Assembly (NCBI GenBank): GCA_002746535.1
Contig: NVWA01000016.1
Span: forward strand, 64,001 to 128,000
Reading direction: 5' to 3'
Length of the DNA: 64,000 nucleotides
Source of the DNA: Planctomycetota bacterium
GTDB lineage: Bacteria; Planctomycetota; GCA-2746535
The notes beneath the pieces are model-generated. The model saw nothing but the letters and a program-made list of their open reading frames with translations. It was not told the DNA's origin and did no database searches. Both the position numbers and the translations under genes were made by a program. Positions 1-11,900 of the stretch are shown here, in pieces. Within the stretch, counting starts at the first letter, position 1. Each line of letters starts with the position of its first letter.

Positions 1-866
1 ATCAAAAAAGTTAATTGAACGGCCAACACAATTGGTATCAATAGAGCCAAAAAATAATCAAAATGAAGATTGAAGCTATAACACAAAAATAAACAGAAGG
101 CTAAATTCATAACAATACAAATAATTAAATTAAACATTAACCGTATCTTTCGGCAAACAAACCAAAGACAAACTAATACACCTAATAAACCTAGTAACCC
201 TTTCGATAGCAAATTATCTAGCAAACTATCTTGCAATTCTTTTTTAATAATTGGCACACCCACGGTATATATTTTAAATTTATCTGATCTATATTTATCA
301 ATTACATTGTTAATTTTGGATACGAATGCATCAAGTTCAAATTTTGTATTAATAGAATCTTCAAAAAGACACAAGGTAACAGAAGACTTCATGTCTTCAG
401 ACATTATTAAGTTTTTTATGTAAGAGGTCTCTAAGGCTTTTTCTCTAACTTGTTTCCAATTTATTTTCTCCAACGTAATTTTATCCGGTACCAAAAGTTC
501 AAATCGTGGTTTTAGCTTGCCATTTTCGATCATGGCAGGAACTAAAATATTGGATAATCCGATCATATTATAGTTGTTGGGCATGTTGTATAAATCATCT
601 GCCATTGAACTATAAGTACGATAAGAATCAATGTCAAAAATATCATCACACTCCACTAAAACAACAACCCAGATGTCTTTTTGCAGTGATTTTTTAATGA
701 GAGCATCCGTATCAAAGGTACGGACATCCCCTTTCATGATACTAAGAGTATTATCTTTATATAAAAATTGTGTGCGAGCATTGTATAAAAATAAAATTAA
801 TGGAAAAAGTAAACCAATAATTAAAAGAGAGACATACTTTGCATATTTGGTGAAAATAAAAGGCAT
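1..866 (-). CDS. RND/MMPL-superfamily exporter-like protein, N-terminal part, truncated by window edge
   Basis: Reverse-complement translation from ATG at 866 stays open to base 1: MPFIFTKYAKYVSLLIIGLLFPLILFLYNARTQFLYKDNTLSIMKGD...DIWVVVLVECDDIFD...VGVPIIKKELQDSLLDNLLSKGLLGLLGVLVCLWFVCRK. N-terminal TM, periplasmic loop, then TM cluster as in RND/MMPL proteins. Not in ORF track because not closed. Confidence 0.6.
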   Translation of the reverse strand, partial: MPFIFTKYAKYVSLLIIGLLFPLILFLYNARTQFLYKDNTLSIMKGDVRTFDTDALIKKSLQKDIWVVVLVECDDIFDIDSYRTYSSMADDLYNMPNNYNMIGLSNILVPAMIENGKLKPRFELLVPDKITLEKINWKQVREKALETSYIKNLIMSEDMKSSVTLCLFEDSINTKFELDAFVSKINNVIDKYRSDKFKIYTVGVPIIKKELQDSLLDNLLSKGLLGLLGVLVCLWFVCRKIRLMFNLIICIVMNLAFCLFLCYSFNLHFDYFLALLIPIVLAVQLTFL

Positions 867-875
867 CTGCTCAAC

Positions 876-915
876 AATAAAAAAACGCAGGGTAGAAGCA
901 ATTTCTACCCTTTAA
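876..915 (-). terminator. Rho-independent terminator of nrdAB
   Basis: Stem GGGTAGAA (890-897) / TTCTACCC (903-910), 5-nt loop, followed on the minus strand by TGCGTTTTTTT; lies just after the nrdB stop. Confidence 0.75.
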
Positions 916-939
916 TTACGTTTTTAAAATATAGTTTTA

Positions 940-1983
940 TTAAAAATCATCCATACTAAGACTACCTTTAGAGTAGTTCGTTACGGTAGCTTCAAAGAAA
1001 TTTACTTTTTGCTGGTTAAAGTTTGAAAACTTATCCACCCATTTAATAGGATTTTCAACATTATAAAGAGGTTTCATTTGAACCCCCTTCAATCTTAAAT
1101 CAGCTAAATATTGAACGTACTGCAAAATGATGGCGTCATTAAAGCCCAATATTTTACCGTCCGCAACATGGCATCCCCATTCAGCTTCTAATGAAACGGC
1201 CTCCTTGAACATTTCATAAACTTCAGTTTCAAGTTCTTCAGTAAACAGTTCAGGGCGATCTTTTCGAATTGAATTAATCATCTGCTTAAACAATGTTAAA
1301 TGGGTTAATTCATCTCTTTGAATAAAACGAATCATTTGGGCACTACCTAACATTTTCCCACTTCTTGCCAAAGAATAAATAAAGGCAAATCCTTGATAAA
1401 AATATAAGCCTTCTAAAATTTGATTTGCAAATAGCGCTAATAGTTTTGCCTTAGAGGTAGGGTTTGTTTCCAAGCTTTCATATACTTTAGCAATGTAATT
1501 ATTCTTTTTAAATAATACTTCGTCAGTTCGCCACATATTATAAATACTATCTGTGTTTTCTGAAACAGATTCGACCATAACCGCATAACTAGAACTATGC
1601 AACGCTTCTTCAAATGCTTGACGAACTATCAATACATTTACTTCTGGTGCTGTTATATAGGGGTTAATATTATCCGTTGTATTATTTGTTTGAATACTAT
1701 CCATGAAAATCAATTGTGATAAGATCAAGTCATACATTCTTCTTTCTGCAATAGACAAGGTTTTATAGTCTTTTGCATCTTGAGTCATGTCAACTTCTTT
1801 TGGATACCATGAGTTTGCCAACATTGTATCCCACAGAGGTATTGCCCACTGGTATTTAACTTTTGTTAGCTCTATTAAACCTGTAGGATCTCCATCAATA
1901 ATACCTCGTGCATTTAATGTTTCAGTAGAAGAAGGGTTATAAATTTTCTTTTTTCCAACCATAACTGGTCTTAATTGATCCAT
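940..1983 (-). CDS. nrdB: Ribonucleoside-diphosphate reductase beta subunit (class Ia type)
   Basis: [16 protein letters not shown]...; [35 protein letters not shown] (metal ligands and radical Tyr). Start set at 1983, giving a TGATG overlap with the nrdA stop rather than the ORF-track start at 2001. Confidence 0.93.
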   Translation of the reverse strand: MDQLRPVMVGKKKIYNPSSTETLNARGIIDGDPTGLIELTKVKYQWAIPLWDTMLANSWYPKEVDMTQDAKDYKTLSIAERRMYDLILSQLIFMDSIQTNNTTDNINPYITAPEVNVLIVRQAFEEALHSSSYAVMVESVSENTDSIYNMWRTDEVLFKKNNYIAKVYESLETNPTSKAKLLALFANQILEGLYFYQGFAFIYSLARSGKMLGSAQMIRFIQRDELTHLTLFKQMINSIRKDRPELFTEELETEVYEMFKEAVSLEAEWGCHVADGKILGFNDAIILQYVQYLADLRLKGVQMKPLYNVENPIKWVDKFSNFNQQKVNFFEATVTNYSKGSLSMDDF

Positions 1984-4364
1984 CACTGACACCCCACACA
2001 TTCTACACTTCGATCCATAACATCATCTTTATTTTCAGCCGATTCACTTCTTAAATAATAAGTTGATTTACAGCCTAACTTCCATGCTAACATATAAATA
2101 TCATTCAAAACTTTACCGCTAGCTTGATTTATTTTTATGAAAATATTTAACGATTGGCCTTGATCAATCCATTTTTGTCTTACAGCAGCCGCTCTCACCA
2201 AATCTCTTTGATCTAAGTCGTATGCTGAAATATAATACTCATTAGTTCTTGGTGTGATATTGGGTGCTGTTACAGGTATCAATCCCGATAAGTTTTCTTC
2301 AAACCATTTTCGTTTATAAATTGGCTCAATTGTTTGAGTGGTTCCCGTTAATATTGAGATACTTGAAGTCGGAGCAATTGCCATTAAATAGCCATTGCGT
2401 ATGCCATCTTTTTTTACCTTTTCTCTAAGACTTTCCCAATCATACACATATTCTCTTTTTGTGAGATCTTTCGCACCTTGATTGGCTGAATCAATTGGAA
2501 ATATCCCTTTACTCCATTTAGAACCTTCGAAGGTTGCGTAATTGCCTTTTTCCAAAGCTAATTCACTTGAAGATAAGATAGCATTATAACTAATGCTTTC
2601 CATCAACTCATCAACTAATTCAAAGTGCTCTTGGCTACCCCAATAAATTCTCTTTTCTGCCAACCACTGAGATTCCCCCATCACACCTAAACCAATAGAT
2701 CTTGATAGCAAATTAGTTTCTTTCACTTTAGAAACAGGATAAAAATTTAAATCAATTACATTGTCTAACATTCTCACCGCAATTGGTGTTACTCTTTCAA
2801 TATCTTCCTTTGTATTAACACGACTCAAGTTTATCGAAGCCAAATTACATACGGCTGTCAAACCATTAATAGGTTCCTTGTCAACCATGAAAATTTCTTT
2901 TCCATCCAGTGAATCCAAAGAGGTTAATTTACTGGCCCTTTTGTTCAATCCACTGTCAGTTGTAATTGCCTCTTCTTCATCAAACAAGATAGTACTACCA
3001 TCATGAAAGTTCACCTTAACCTTGTATGAATTTGGAGACGTATTTTGGAAAATTTCAGTACACAAATTTGAACTTCTGATAATACCAACATGGTTATTTG
3101 GATTTGCGTCATTTGCCGTATCCTTAAAACATAAAAAAGGACTACCAGATTCAAAATAACATAACAAAATTTTCTTCCATAGATCTTTTGCTTTTACAAC
3201 TCTTTTAGGTACACCATCATCAGCTTCATATTTTTCATACAAGGCTTTAAATTCTTCACCATGTGCTTCTTTAAGACCTTTAGCAACAAATGGATCCATC
3301 AAGGACCAATCTTCATTTGCTTCAATTCGCTCCATAAACAAAGAGTTTATCCACAACGATGGAAACAAATCATGTGTTCTTCTTCTTTCTTCACCTGAAT
3401 TTTTCTTTAGATCAATAAAATCATCTATATCTGAATGCCATGGTTCAATGTAGATTGCGATAGCTCCTTTTCTAGTACCAAGTTGATCAACTGCTACAGC
3501 CAAATCATTCGTCATTTTCAAGAATGGAATTATTCCTCCTGCTGCATTTTTATGTCCATCAATAAAAGATCCTTGAGATCTTACCGACGTCCAATCCCAT
3601 CCAATTCCTCCACCAAATTTAGACAGCAATGCCATTTCTTTGTAACCATCAAATATTCCTTCAATGTTATCAGGGGCAGCGCCAATGAAACAAGAACTTA
3701 GCTGATGTCTTGGTGTACGAGCGTTAGATAAAGTTGGAGTTGCACACATAACTTCAAATTTTGAAAGGATATCATAAAACTTTTTTGCCCAAGACTGACG
3801 ATCTTTTTCGTTTTGAGCTAGAAACATAGCTACTCCCATAAAGAGCTGCTGAGGCAATTCAATTGGGTTGCTGTGTTTATCTTTTAATAAATAGCGGTCG
3901 AATAATGTTTTGATTCCCAAATAATTAAATAAGTAATCTCTTTCAGGTTTAATATAGTTGTTTAGATCTTCGATGTCATATTTTTCTTTTAACCCAAGTA
4001 CAATCCTGCCAGCTTCTTCGCCAACTTCAAAATATTGGCTCAAAGGACAGTAAGGCTGACCTTTGGTACCTTCAATTGTTTTTCCTACTTTATGATAAAG
4101 ATCAAATAAGAATAATCTTGCAGCGACATATGTCCAATTAGGAAACTCAGTATCGATCTTATCAGCTGCTGTATGTATGATAGTTTCTTGAATCTCTTTT
4201 GTGGTAATTCCATTTCTGAATTGTATTCCCGCATCGACTTCCAGTTCAGATTGACTAACACCATCCAAACCTTCACAGGCTTTACTTGTTTTAACTTGTA
4301 TCTTTTGAATATTTAAAAGTTCCACTTCTCCGTCTCGATTTACGACCTCGATTTCATCTATCAC
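1983..4364 (-). CDS. nrdA: Ribonucleoside-diphosphate reductase alpha subunit
   Basis: N-terminal ATP-cone-like region, [31 protein letters not shown]-terminal SVECVGCQ; strong purine RBS before ATG. Confidence 0.95.
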   Translation of the reverse strand: MIDEIEVVNRDGEVELLNIQKIQVKTSKACEGLDGVSQSELEVDAGIQFRNGITTKEIQETIIHTAADKIDTEFPNWTYVAARLFLFDLYHKVGKTIEGTKGQPYCPLSQYFEVGEEAGRIVLGLKEKYDIEDLNNYIKPERDYLFNYLGIKTLFDRYLLKDKHSNPIELPQQLFMGVAMFLAQNEKDRQSWAKKFYDILSKFEVMCATPTLSNARTPRHQLSSCFIGAAPDNIEGIFDGYKEMALLSKFGGGIGWDWTSVRSQGSFIDGHKNAAGGIIPFLKMTNDLAVAVDQLGTRKGAIAIYIEPWHSDIDDFIDLKKNSGEERRRTHDLFPSLWINSLFMERIEANEDWSLMDPFVAKGLKEAHGEEFKALYEKYEADDGVPKRVVKAKDLWKKILLCYFESGSPFLCFKDTANDANPNNHVGIIRSSNLCTEIFQNTSPNSYKVKVNFHDGSTILFDEEEAITTDSGLNKRASKLTSLDSLDGKEIFMVDKEPINGLTAVCNLASINLSRVNTKEDIERVTPIAVRMLDNVIDLNFYPVSKVKETNLLSRSIGLGVMGESQWLAEKRIYWGSQEHFELVDELMESISYNAILSSSELALEKGNYATFEGSKWSKGIFPIDSANQGAKDLTKREYVYDWESLREKVKKDGIRNGYLMAIAPTSSISILTGTTQTIEPIYKRKWFEENLSGLIPVTAPNITPRTNEYYISAYDLDQRDLVRAAAVRQKWIDQGQSLNIFIKINQASGKVLNDIYMLAWKLGCKSTYYLRSESAENKDDVMDRSVECVGCQ

Positions 4365-4453
4365 TAATTATCCCCCCTCTTTTTGTTAAAATATTACAAT
4401 TTTCAACAGAATTTATTAATTTAGTCTAAATATAGTATTTTTTAGTGCCTCTA

Positions 4454-4499
4454 CAACCAAATATTGTGTGTTATTTATAAATATCACAACATCTTGTGG
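4454..4499 (-). promoter_or_regulatory. Candidate tandem NrdR boxes upstream of nrdAB
   Basis: CAACCAAATATTGTGT (4454-4469) and TCACAACATCTTGTGG (4484-4499) each match about 12/16 of acaCaATATaTTGtgt; start-to-start 30 bp. Confidence 0.6.
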
Positions 4500-5190
4500 T
4501 AGAGACGGATGTTCGATTATAGTTTTCACTGCTGATTAGAAATAGATAAATCTAAAAGATTTAAAAAAGATGTTATTTTGTCAAATTAGTTAAATTAAGG
4601 CCACTTTACTTTCCAAAAAGTATAAATTTTATGCCCTTTAATATGCTTTATACTGAAATAATTTACTAAAACTAAATCTTATAATTTTATAGGGAATCAA
4701 AAACCTTCATTTTTATCATTTTTAAAGTGATAAAAACATGACACATGATTTTATGATTAAAGTCATAAATAGATCTCAAACATGCTTACAACGCCACCTC
4801 AATCAATATATAAATAAAACCGACAGCTAATGATTCTTTATTAATAAGTTAATACTTTTGGCCATACACCTTCCAATAGACACAAGCTATGCATTAAAAG
4901 ATTAATCCAAATTAAAAAATTATTTTTAGGATAGCGAAATCACTTATTAAGAATAAGAACTGCTTTATGGAGCCCATATCCGGATAAAAATGCCCTTTTA
5001 CTCTATGGATAATAAAGATACGAAAAATGAACTAGATGAATAATTTAAGAAACACCTATTCGGTAAAAGAAATCTGGAAAATGAAATTGGCCATGAATTT
5101 TTATAAGATTCAGCCATAAATAAGAGTCATTTAGTACAAGGAAGTAAAAGAAATAATTTAAAAATATCAGGGAGATCGGGCAGAAAAAAA

Positions 5191-5262
5191 TTCCCCCATA
5201 AGGACTTGAACCTCAAACGCTTGTACCAAAAACAAGTGTGTTACCAATTACACCATGGGGGA
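5191..5262 (-). tRNA. tRNA-Gln (anticodon TTG)
   Basis: Cloverleaf on minus strand: acceptor TCCCCCA/TGGGGGA, anticodon arm CTTGT-TTTTGGT-ACAAG (TTG), T arm TGAGG-TTCAAGT-CCTTA. CCA not encoded. Confidence 0.9.
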
Positions 5263-5328
5263 ATTTAAGAGCGCGATTTATATTCTATTCAGTTCTTTTG
5301 TCAACCAAGTTTTATCAATTCGAGAGTT

Positions 5329-6174
5329 TTAAGTCAAAAAACGATCAGACAAAGAAAGCTCTTTTATTACATGCTGAGGGCTATTTGGGTACACTTTACT
5401 CATTAATTCATTGATTTCTTTTTGCTCGGATTCCGACACTTTTTTATACCAAACTTTGTTATCAGCATCCCACCTAAATCGGGCTGCCTTCAACATATCT
5501 TTGGATGCAAAAGGAGCCTTAACTGCATGTACAAAAAATTCTTTCTTTTGCGCATTATCAAAAAGCTCCTTCAAAAATATTGCCCCGCCTCTATCATTTG
5601 ATAATAATTTGAGGGTCGCCAAACAGTCAATTTCAGCCCGATGTCCTTCAAAGTAGAATAGGCAATCATTGCATAAATGCTGTAATGTTCGACATCCAAA
5701 CCCATTTGAGCGCCAGTTAACGTCATCCATCGAGCAGGCCCATAATTTATCGGATGAACTCTTAAATTTCTGATGTATAAACCCTCGGTCAAATCGAGCA
5801 TTATGGGCAATTATGATATTGGCATTTGAAAAGTGGCTATCAATTTTACCCATATCAAATGATTGATCTTTCAGTATCTCATCTGTCAATCCCGTTAATT
5901 TTACTATTTCTGCAGATAAAGGCTGACCCGGATCTTGTAAGAAATTATCGACTTTTAAAACTTCCGTGATTTTTCCCGAAAGACTATCAAACTGAAAAGA
6001 GACTAAGCCTATCTCAATGATTTTATCTTTTCTGGAATCCAATCCTGTTGTTTCGACATCCACCATTAAACCTGTCAAAATATCCGCGTCACCATCAGCA
6101 GTGGAAATAAAATCTTTTTCACCATCATAATAATTAATAATTCTAGGTTCTTTTTTAACCATTTGATTCTCCAT
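5329..6174 (-). CDS. DnaQ-like 3'-5' exonuclease family protein
   Basis: MVDVETTGLDSRKDKIIEIGLVSF exo I motif, IIAHNARFDRGFI exo II, HRAEIDCLATLKLL exo III. Confidence 0.85.
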   Translation of the reverse strand: MENQMVKKEPRIINYYDGEKDFISTADGDADILTGLMVDVETTGLDSRKDKIIEIGLVSFQFDSLSGKITEVLKVDNFLQDPGQPLSAEIVKLTGLTDEILKDQSFDMGKIDSHFSNANIIIAHNARFDRGFIHQKFKSSSDKLWACSMDDVNWRSNGFGCRTLQHLCNDCLFYFEGHRAEIDCLATLKLLSNDRGGAIFLKELFDNAQKKEFFVHAVKAPFASKDMLKAARFRWDADNKVWYKKVSESEQKEINELMSKVYPNSPQHVIKELSLSDRFLT

Positions 6175-6176
6175 TT

Positions 6177-7343
6177 TTATCTAATAAAAGAGTCGCCTCT
6201 TTGTTCACAAAACTTAATGACTTTTTTTCGTCCGCTTTCTCCAACGCCTATCCAAAAGACATACCAATCACCAACTCGTTGATGTCCGTCTGCTTTTTTA
6301 AAATACCATGCTTGCAAAGGATTCGTCTTTTTTGTTCGCCAAAAAAAGGGCTTATCAATTGAACAGATTTCTCGCCATAAACTATTACCCCAACCTTCAC
6401 TTTGATGTCCGGGATCCACTACAAATTTATCTAGATAGTACATTGACCCCACTTTTTTCAATATTGCAAAAGCGGAGGAATTCTCATTTTTAAAAATAAT
6501 ATCGTTTTTCGCAAATGTATAGTTCTCATTTAATTTAAAACCAAAACTTTTCTCTATAGTTTTTTTTAATTTTAAAACATCAACTTTACTGTAGCCATTA
6601 TAAAAATGGACTTCGTTCCGAAGATTTAAGTAGGTTCCACTCCCCTGAACAGTAAATAATTCCTTAAGAAGACCTTCAGAAGAGACTAATTGGACATGCA
6701 CTTTCTTTTCATATGCACGCGCCTGTTCAAGCAATATCTTATATTTTTTAATTTCACTATAAACTTTATGTGTGATTTCTTTATTCTTATTTAATCGCTC
6801 TAAATCCGGATCTATTTCTAAATAACTTATTAAAGCATTTGATTTCAATTTTAATCCTCCACTATTGGAAACAACTAAAATTTTTCTAGGATGTAATTGT
6901 TCAAGCAATAGTTTTGCTAAGTCTAATGAATTGAATTTAAAGGCAGGACATTTTTTTATTTCCAATATTGGCTGAAAACCAGAAGCGATCGTTTTAATTA
7001 CTGAATCAGTTAATTTCTTAGTATTCAAAGACTTTTTAAACGTCTCTAGAGGAATTCTTTTCAAACTACCATCACTTTTTTTGACTAAAGCAATCAAACG
7101 TTTAATCAAATCCTCCTCATCTTTGTTTTTGATATTCACCAATATAATAGGAAACAACTTCAGTCGAGCTAAAAAAATCAAATCCCATGCGAATAGTTCA
7201 AAATTCAATTTGAGGACGTCGGGGTCTAAAAGAAGAACGGCAAAATTTTCCGGTGATTGAGAATGAAAAATATTTAAAAACATTTCTCGTTCTTTTTCAG
7301 TGCCTAATATTTTAAAAAGGCCTTCTACTATATTTCTAGGCAT
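6177..7343 (-). CDS. Amino-acid-kinase-like domain fused to NAGS-type (DUF619) acetyltransferase domain; N-acetylglutamate synthase-like
   Basis: C-terminus YLDKFVVDPGHQSEGWGNSLWREI...FFWRTKKTNPLQAWYFKKADGHQRVGDWYVFWIGV matches the NAGS NAT domain layout; central GTYLNLRNEVHFYN... linker; N-terminal half looks like a degenerate amino-acid kinase. Confidence 0.65.
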   Translation of the reverse strand: MPRNIVEGLFKILGTEKEREMFLNIFHSQSPENFAVLLLDPDVLKLNFELFAWDLIFLARLKLFPIILVNIKNKDEEDLIKRLIALVKKSDGSLKRIPLETFKKSLNTKKLTDSVIKTIASGFQPILEIKKCPAFKFNSLDLAKLLLEQLHPRKILVVSNSGGLKLKSNALISYLEIDPDLERLNKNKEITHKVYSEIKKYKILLEQARAYEKKVHVQLVSSEGLLKELFTVQGSGTYLNLRNEVHFYNGYSKVDVLKLKKTIEKSFGFKLNENYTFAKNDIIFKNENSSAFAILKKVGSMYYLDKFVVDPGHQSEGWGNSLWREICSIDKPFFWRTKKTNPLQAWYFKKADGHQRVGDWYVFWIGVGESGRKKVIKFCEQRGDSFIR

Positions 7344-8840
7344 TTATGATAATTCATTTAGGTGGGATTCTATTTCTTTTCTAAACTCCATAGCACTACT
7401 AAAGCGATCCTCCATACCAAATTCCAACGCTTTATCAACAATATCACAAATCCAAATAGGCAGATCTGGAACTAGAGAATTTAATTTGGGCAAGGGCTCC
7501 TCCCCAACCTTCATTAATATTTCTATGGCACCGACACCCTCATAAGGTGGTCGGCCTGTTAACATATGAAAAAGCGTTGCCCCAATGCCATACACATCTG
7601 TTTGAACAGTCACATTCTTGGCTGTTTTAATTTGCTCTGGAGCCATATAAGATGGTGTTCCAAGAGTCACCCCAGTCACGGTTGTTAATCCCGTTTGGGA
7701 TGCTTCTAAATTTTTCATCAATCCAAAGTCAGTTATTCTTACATTAAGCTCCTCATCAACCAAAACATTTTCTGGCTTAATATCTCTATGAATAATGCCT
7801 GATCCATGTGCTTGCTCCATAGCTTTAAGAACTTTTAAAATTATGTTAACTGATACAGGTAAAGTCAAGACACCATGAATGCTAATATATTCACCTAAAT
7901 TAAATTTTCCAAAATACTCCATAACAATATAATTCAAACCATTAAATTGACCCGCATCAAGGTATTGAATAATATGGTCACTATGTAATTGTTTTAAGAC
8001 ATTTTTTTCTTTATTAAATCTATGCTCTACTCCTGGCTCATCTTTACGTGAAGCTCTCAAAACTTTTACAGCTACTTCCTGACCATTCTCGACATTATCT
8101 GCGAGATAGACAACACCCATCCCACCTTTTCCGAGGTTTTCTTTAATTAAATATTTACCCATTTCAACACCAATTAACATATCAGTGATGGAAGATTCTC
8201 CAATTATATGACTTGAATCGTTATCATATTTTATTTTTACAGATTCAGTTTTCTTTGACATTCCAATAACTATTCGAATATGCTTACCCAATCTAATTGT
8301 GTCGCCAGCTTTGATATAAGCTTCAGATATTTTTTTTCCGTTTAAATAAGTACCATTTCGACTTCCTAAATCAATCAACTTATATCGACGGCCAAACATA
8401 CGAATCACGCAATGCTTTCTCGATAAATCAATATCATCTAAACAAAGTTCACATTGCTTTCTTCTTCCAAAATAAAAATTATCCGTTTTAACAATAAACT
8501 TAAGACCGGCGTCTTTAACAAATAGACTTGGAATATATTCATCCCAAAAATAATGGTTTTTAATTTCAACACCACATTCAACACATGTTTTTTCATCAGA
8601 ATCATGATAATCTACATTAGGAGAGAAATAATATTCTCGGCCACAACAGGAATAAATGCGGGTCTTAGACTCTTCAAGTAAAAGGTCCATTACTTCATTT
8701 GGAATTGACAACTCTGTTTCTAAAAACAGTCGATATTCGCTTAAACTATCGAAATAACGTCCTTGAAGCTTCTCAAGGGGGACCATCTTTTTTTCTTCGA
8801 GTAAATCAGAAACTGCCTGACATATTAACTGAACGTGCAT
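7344..8840 (-). CDS. Zinc-ribbon/FHA/Ser-Thr protein kinase
   Basis: CCGREYYF...CVECGVEI; FHA FYFGRRKQCELCLDDIDLSRKHCVI...LIDLGSRNGTYLNG; kinase GKGGMGVVYLA, VAVKVL, HRDIKPENVL, DFG, APEQ. Confidence 0.92.
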   Translation of the reverse strand: MHVQLICQAVSDLLEEKKMVPLEKLQGRYFDSLSEYRLFLETELSIPNEVMDLLLEESKTRIYSCCGREYYFSPNVDYHDSDEKTCVECGVEIKNHYFWDEYIPSLFVKDAGLKFIVKTDNFYFGRRKQCELCLDDIDLSRKHCVIRMFGRRYKLIDLGSRNGTYLNGKKISEAYIKAGDTIRLGKHIRIVIGMSKKTESVKIKYDNDSSHIIGESSITDMLIGVEMGKYLIKENLGKGGMGVVYLADNVENGQEVAVKVLRASRKDEPGVEHRFNKEKNVLKQLHSDHIIQYLDAGQFNGLNYIVMEYFGKFNLGEYISIHGVLTLPVSVNIILKVLKAMEQAHGSGIIHRDIKPENVLVDEELNVRITDFGLMKNLEASQTGLTTVTGVTLGTPSYMAPEQIKTAKNVTVQTDVYGIGATLFHMLTGRPPYEGVGAIEILMKVGEEPLPKLNSLVPDLPIWICDIVDKALEFGMEDRFSSAMEFRKEIESHLNELS

Positions 8841-8944
8841 AAATTAAACCAATACTCTTCGAAATCGTAAAACGATAAATAATAACTCTTTTATTATAGG
8901 ACATATTCTAGCTAGATTCAAAATCTATAAAGAGAATTTTAGAT

Positions 8945-11900
8945 TTAAGCCAAGGAATCTAAGTGGCCATCACTATTGATACCTTTAATGGCATTTGAAG
9001 GTTTGTCAGGAATTTGCGACGAAGCACTGTTAAGAAAAATTAATTGAGAATGAAAGGGGATTTCTTTAAGCTTCTCATCGAGCTCATCTTTATGCTCTTC
9101 TGCTAAAGATTTAAAATTATTATCTTCAAATGTTAAAAATATTTGCTTACCGTGCTCTGAAGTTACAAGTCGACCCTTAACCTCTCCCAAGGAACTGAGT
9201 TCAACTTCTATATTTACTGAATATGAATTTGTCTTACCAGCTTCTTTTGAAAAATCTTCTTGTGCAACAGAAACATTAGGTGGCTTAATCTCAACATCTG
9301 GCTGTAAACTAAAAGTTAGACTTTGAATTTGATCTCTATGTGTAGAAACTCGATCAGCAATATGTTGTATACTTAAGTTTTGTTCTAACTGCCTTGTCAA
9401 TTGATGCAACCGACGAAGCTGCTGAGTCTGATTATCATTTTCAAATCGTTTAGTTTCAAATAACTCTATCTCAGATATTAATTGCTCAATTTTTTGGGGC
9501 AAGAGCAACTCGTATGTACTAACTGGTTTTAATGCATCGAAAGGTTTTGGAAATAATGACTCTTTTGGTGGAACTAATGAAGAAAGTAAATTTTTAAATT
9601 CTTGGGTAATTTCGCCTTCTATTACTCCATTTTTTGAATGCAAAAATGATGTTAATATTTCTTCAACATTTAGATCTTCATTTGCTAATTGCGCTAATTC
9701 ATTTAATAAAAATTCTGGAGATAATTTGTTTTTAATCTTACCATTAAAATCATTTAATAATTTCTGAAATGTATCCACCTCCTTTAAAAGATTTTCCGCT
9801 CCTTCAACAGTTTGTTTTTCCAGCGAGACATTAGAGTCAAAATTTATTTTACTAATTTCATTTGAAAGAATTTTAACTAAATATTCAGGAGGATTATCCT
9901 TTATAGGTAAAAATTTATTTTGATTTTCTCGACCAATTGATTCTTCTTGGTTTTGATCTTTGTCACCCACTACTATATTTTGATTACTCATGTTCTCTTC
10001 AATATTTTTTTCAATCTTCATGGAAGCGGCTAAAGGCTTCTCTAAGTTTTCAAAAATCACCTCTTGAGTATTTTTGGTATTTAAGCTATTGTTAACAATA
10101 GATTTAGTTTCGACGATCGCGTTTTCATCCAATGGTTTTCTATTGATTGTTTCAATTGTAGGTTCGCTTATTTTTATATTCACCAGAACCTCTTTTGCTG
10201 GTATGGATTCATTGGACTTACCAGCACCCATATTGCTATTAGAATGGGTCGGAGGGGCTTCAGTTTCGACATTTGAAGGATAGGCTATTTTTGCAGCTTT
10301 ATATAAAAATTCTTTAAAATCAGGTACCTTTTTTTCGTATGAAATATTTTTTTCAATCGGTTCAGGCAATGTTTGATTTTTCTGATCCGATTCAGTTGTC
10401 GTAGTATTATTGCTACTCGGAATTTTCGCAATCGTGCCTGGCTTCTTTTCTTCGATATGCAATTCTAGATCGTTTTTTATAGGTAATTCAATAGGCTGAT
10501 TACCTTCCATTTTAAAAAACAGCTCAAAGGTTTTAATTGTATCTCGAATTAAAGTTGAAACCTTTTTGTGAATTTGAATGTGATCTTTATTTATCTCAGA
10601 TTTTTTGATTTGTTTCCCATCATCAATAAGGATATTTTTTTTCTTTTCATTAGGAGCGATCGCAGCAGAAATATTCTTATTATCACCTACTAAATGATTC
10701 TCTTTAATATTCTTCGTCTCGATATCTGAATGATTTTTTTCAAATTCAATTGTCGTCTCAATCAAATTACTTTTTTGAGTCAGCATTTGAGTTGGATTCC
10801 CTATTTCACTTTGGGTAATTTTCTTATAATTAATCAATGAGCTTGATTTTTGTTCACTAGGAATGGCTGGTTGCTTCACGTCATCTGCTTTGACAACTTT
10901 ATCTTTTTTCCCCATAAATAAATCGCTGGGCTTCAATGGCTCATCGGACTTAGCGGCTTCTGAGAACTGATTATTATCAATTTCCTCAGAATATCCTGCC
11001 TCAACTGATTTTGATGTATTAGAAATAAAATCATCCAAAAGTTGTTTAATGACTTTTTTAACATCAAAATTTAATACTTCTTTTTGTTCATTTAATTTAT
11101 TTACCCCAAACTCAAATTCACGAACTTCATTACTCTTAATTCTATTATCATGGGAATAGGCAGACTTTATTTTATCTCTAGGTAAATCATTTATTTGAAT
11201 ATATTTTTTACTGCTAGTAGCTTTTTCTGGAGATTGCTTAGAAATTCGGCTAATAATATCACTTGCTTCATTAAAGCTTTCAACTGGCTCAACACCTTTA
11301 CCAGATAAGATCTGAAAAACTTTTTTGGAAAGATCGTCTGTATAATTTGCCAATTTATTAATCTGCAAGACTGTATCAGGCTTCTCATCGCCTTTCAAAG
11401 TTTTAGCGGCTCTATTTACTTCTCTATTAATGTCATTTGTTGGTTTTTCAACGGAGCTATTTGGATCAATATTAACCAATTCGGGTAATGATATTTTTTC
11501 AGAAACGAAAGGGGTGATTTTCTTATAAGTTACAATGCTCTTATCTTCATTTTTAGTTTTTGAAAATAACGCTTTCTCTTCTATTTTGGGGGACTCTTCA
11601 TTTTTCTGAGTTTCAGGCACAGCCTTTTCAAAATACTCTACAGCCTTTTTCAAAACGAAACTTAATTCTATTTCAATTGGGGTATTAGTTGATGTATCAA
11701 CCGATGTTTCAAATTCAAGTTGCTCTTCACTAACAGCTGGAAGTAATTGTTCTATTTTTTTGGCAGAAATAATAATATCAGAAAACTGCTCTTTAATTTC
11801 GCTGCTTGAGTTTTCAAGTGTAACCACTAATGCTTCGGTAACTTTATTTTCTGGCTTCGAGTCTATGTTTTCTATTATTTTGTTTTCAACATCATTTTTT

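Noticed and set aside
506-915. Plus-strand ORFs 506..697 and 631..915
   Set aside because: Mostly antisense to the open RND/MMPL-like minus-strand frame; no protein-like features.
11191-11388. Short ORFs inside 8945..12529, 5571..5810 and 4085..4276
   Set aside because: Alternative frames fully inside well-supported CDSs.
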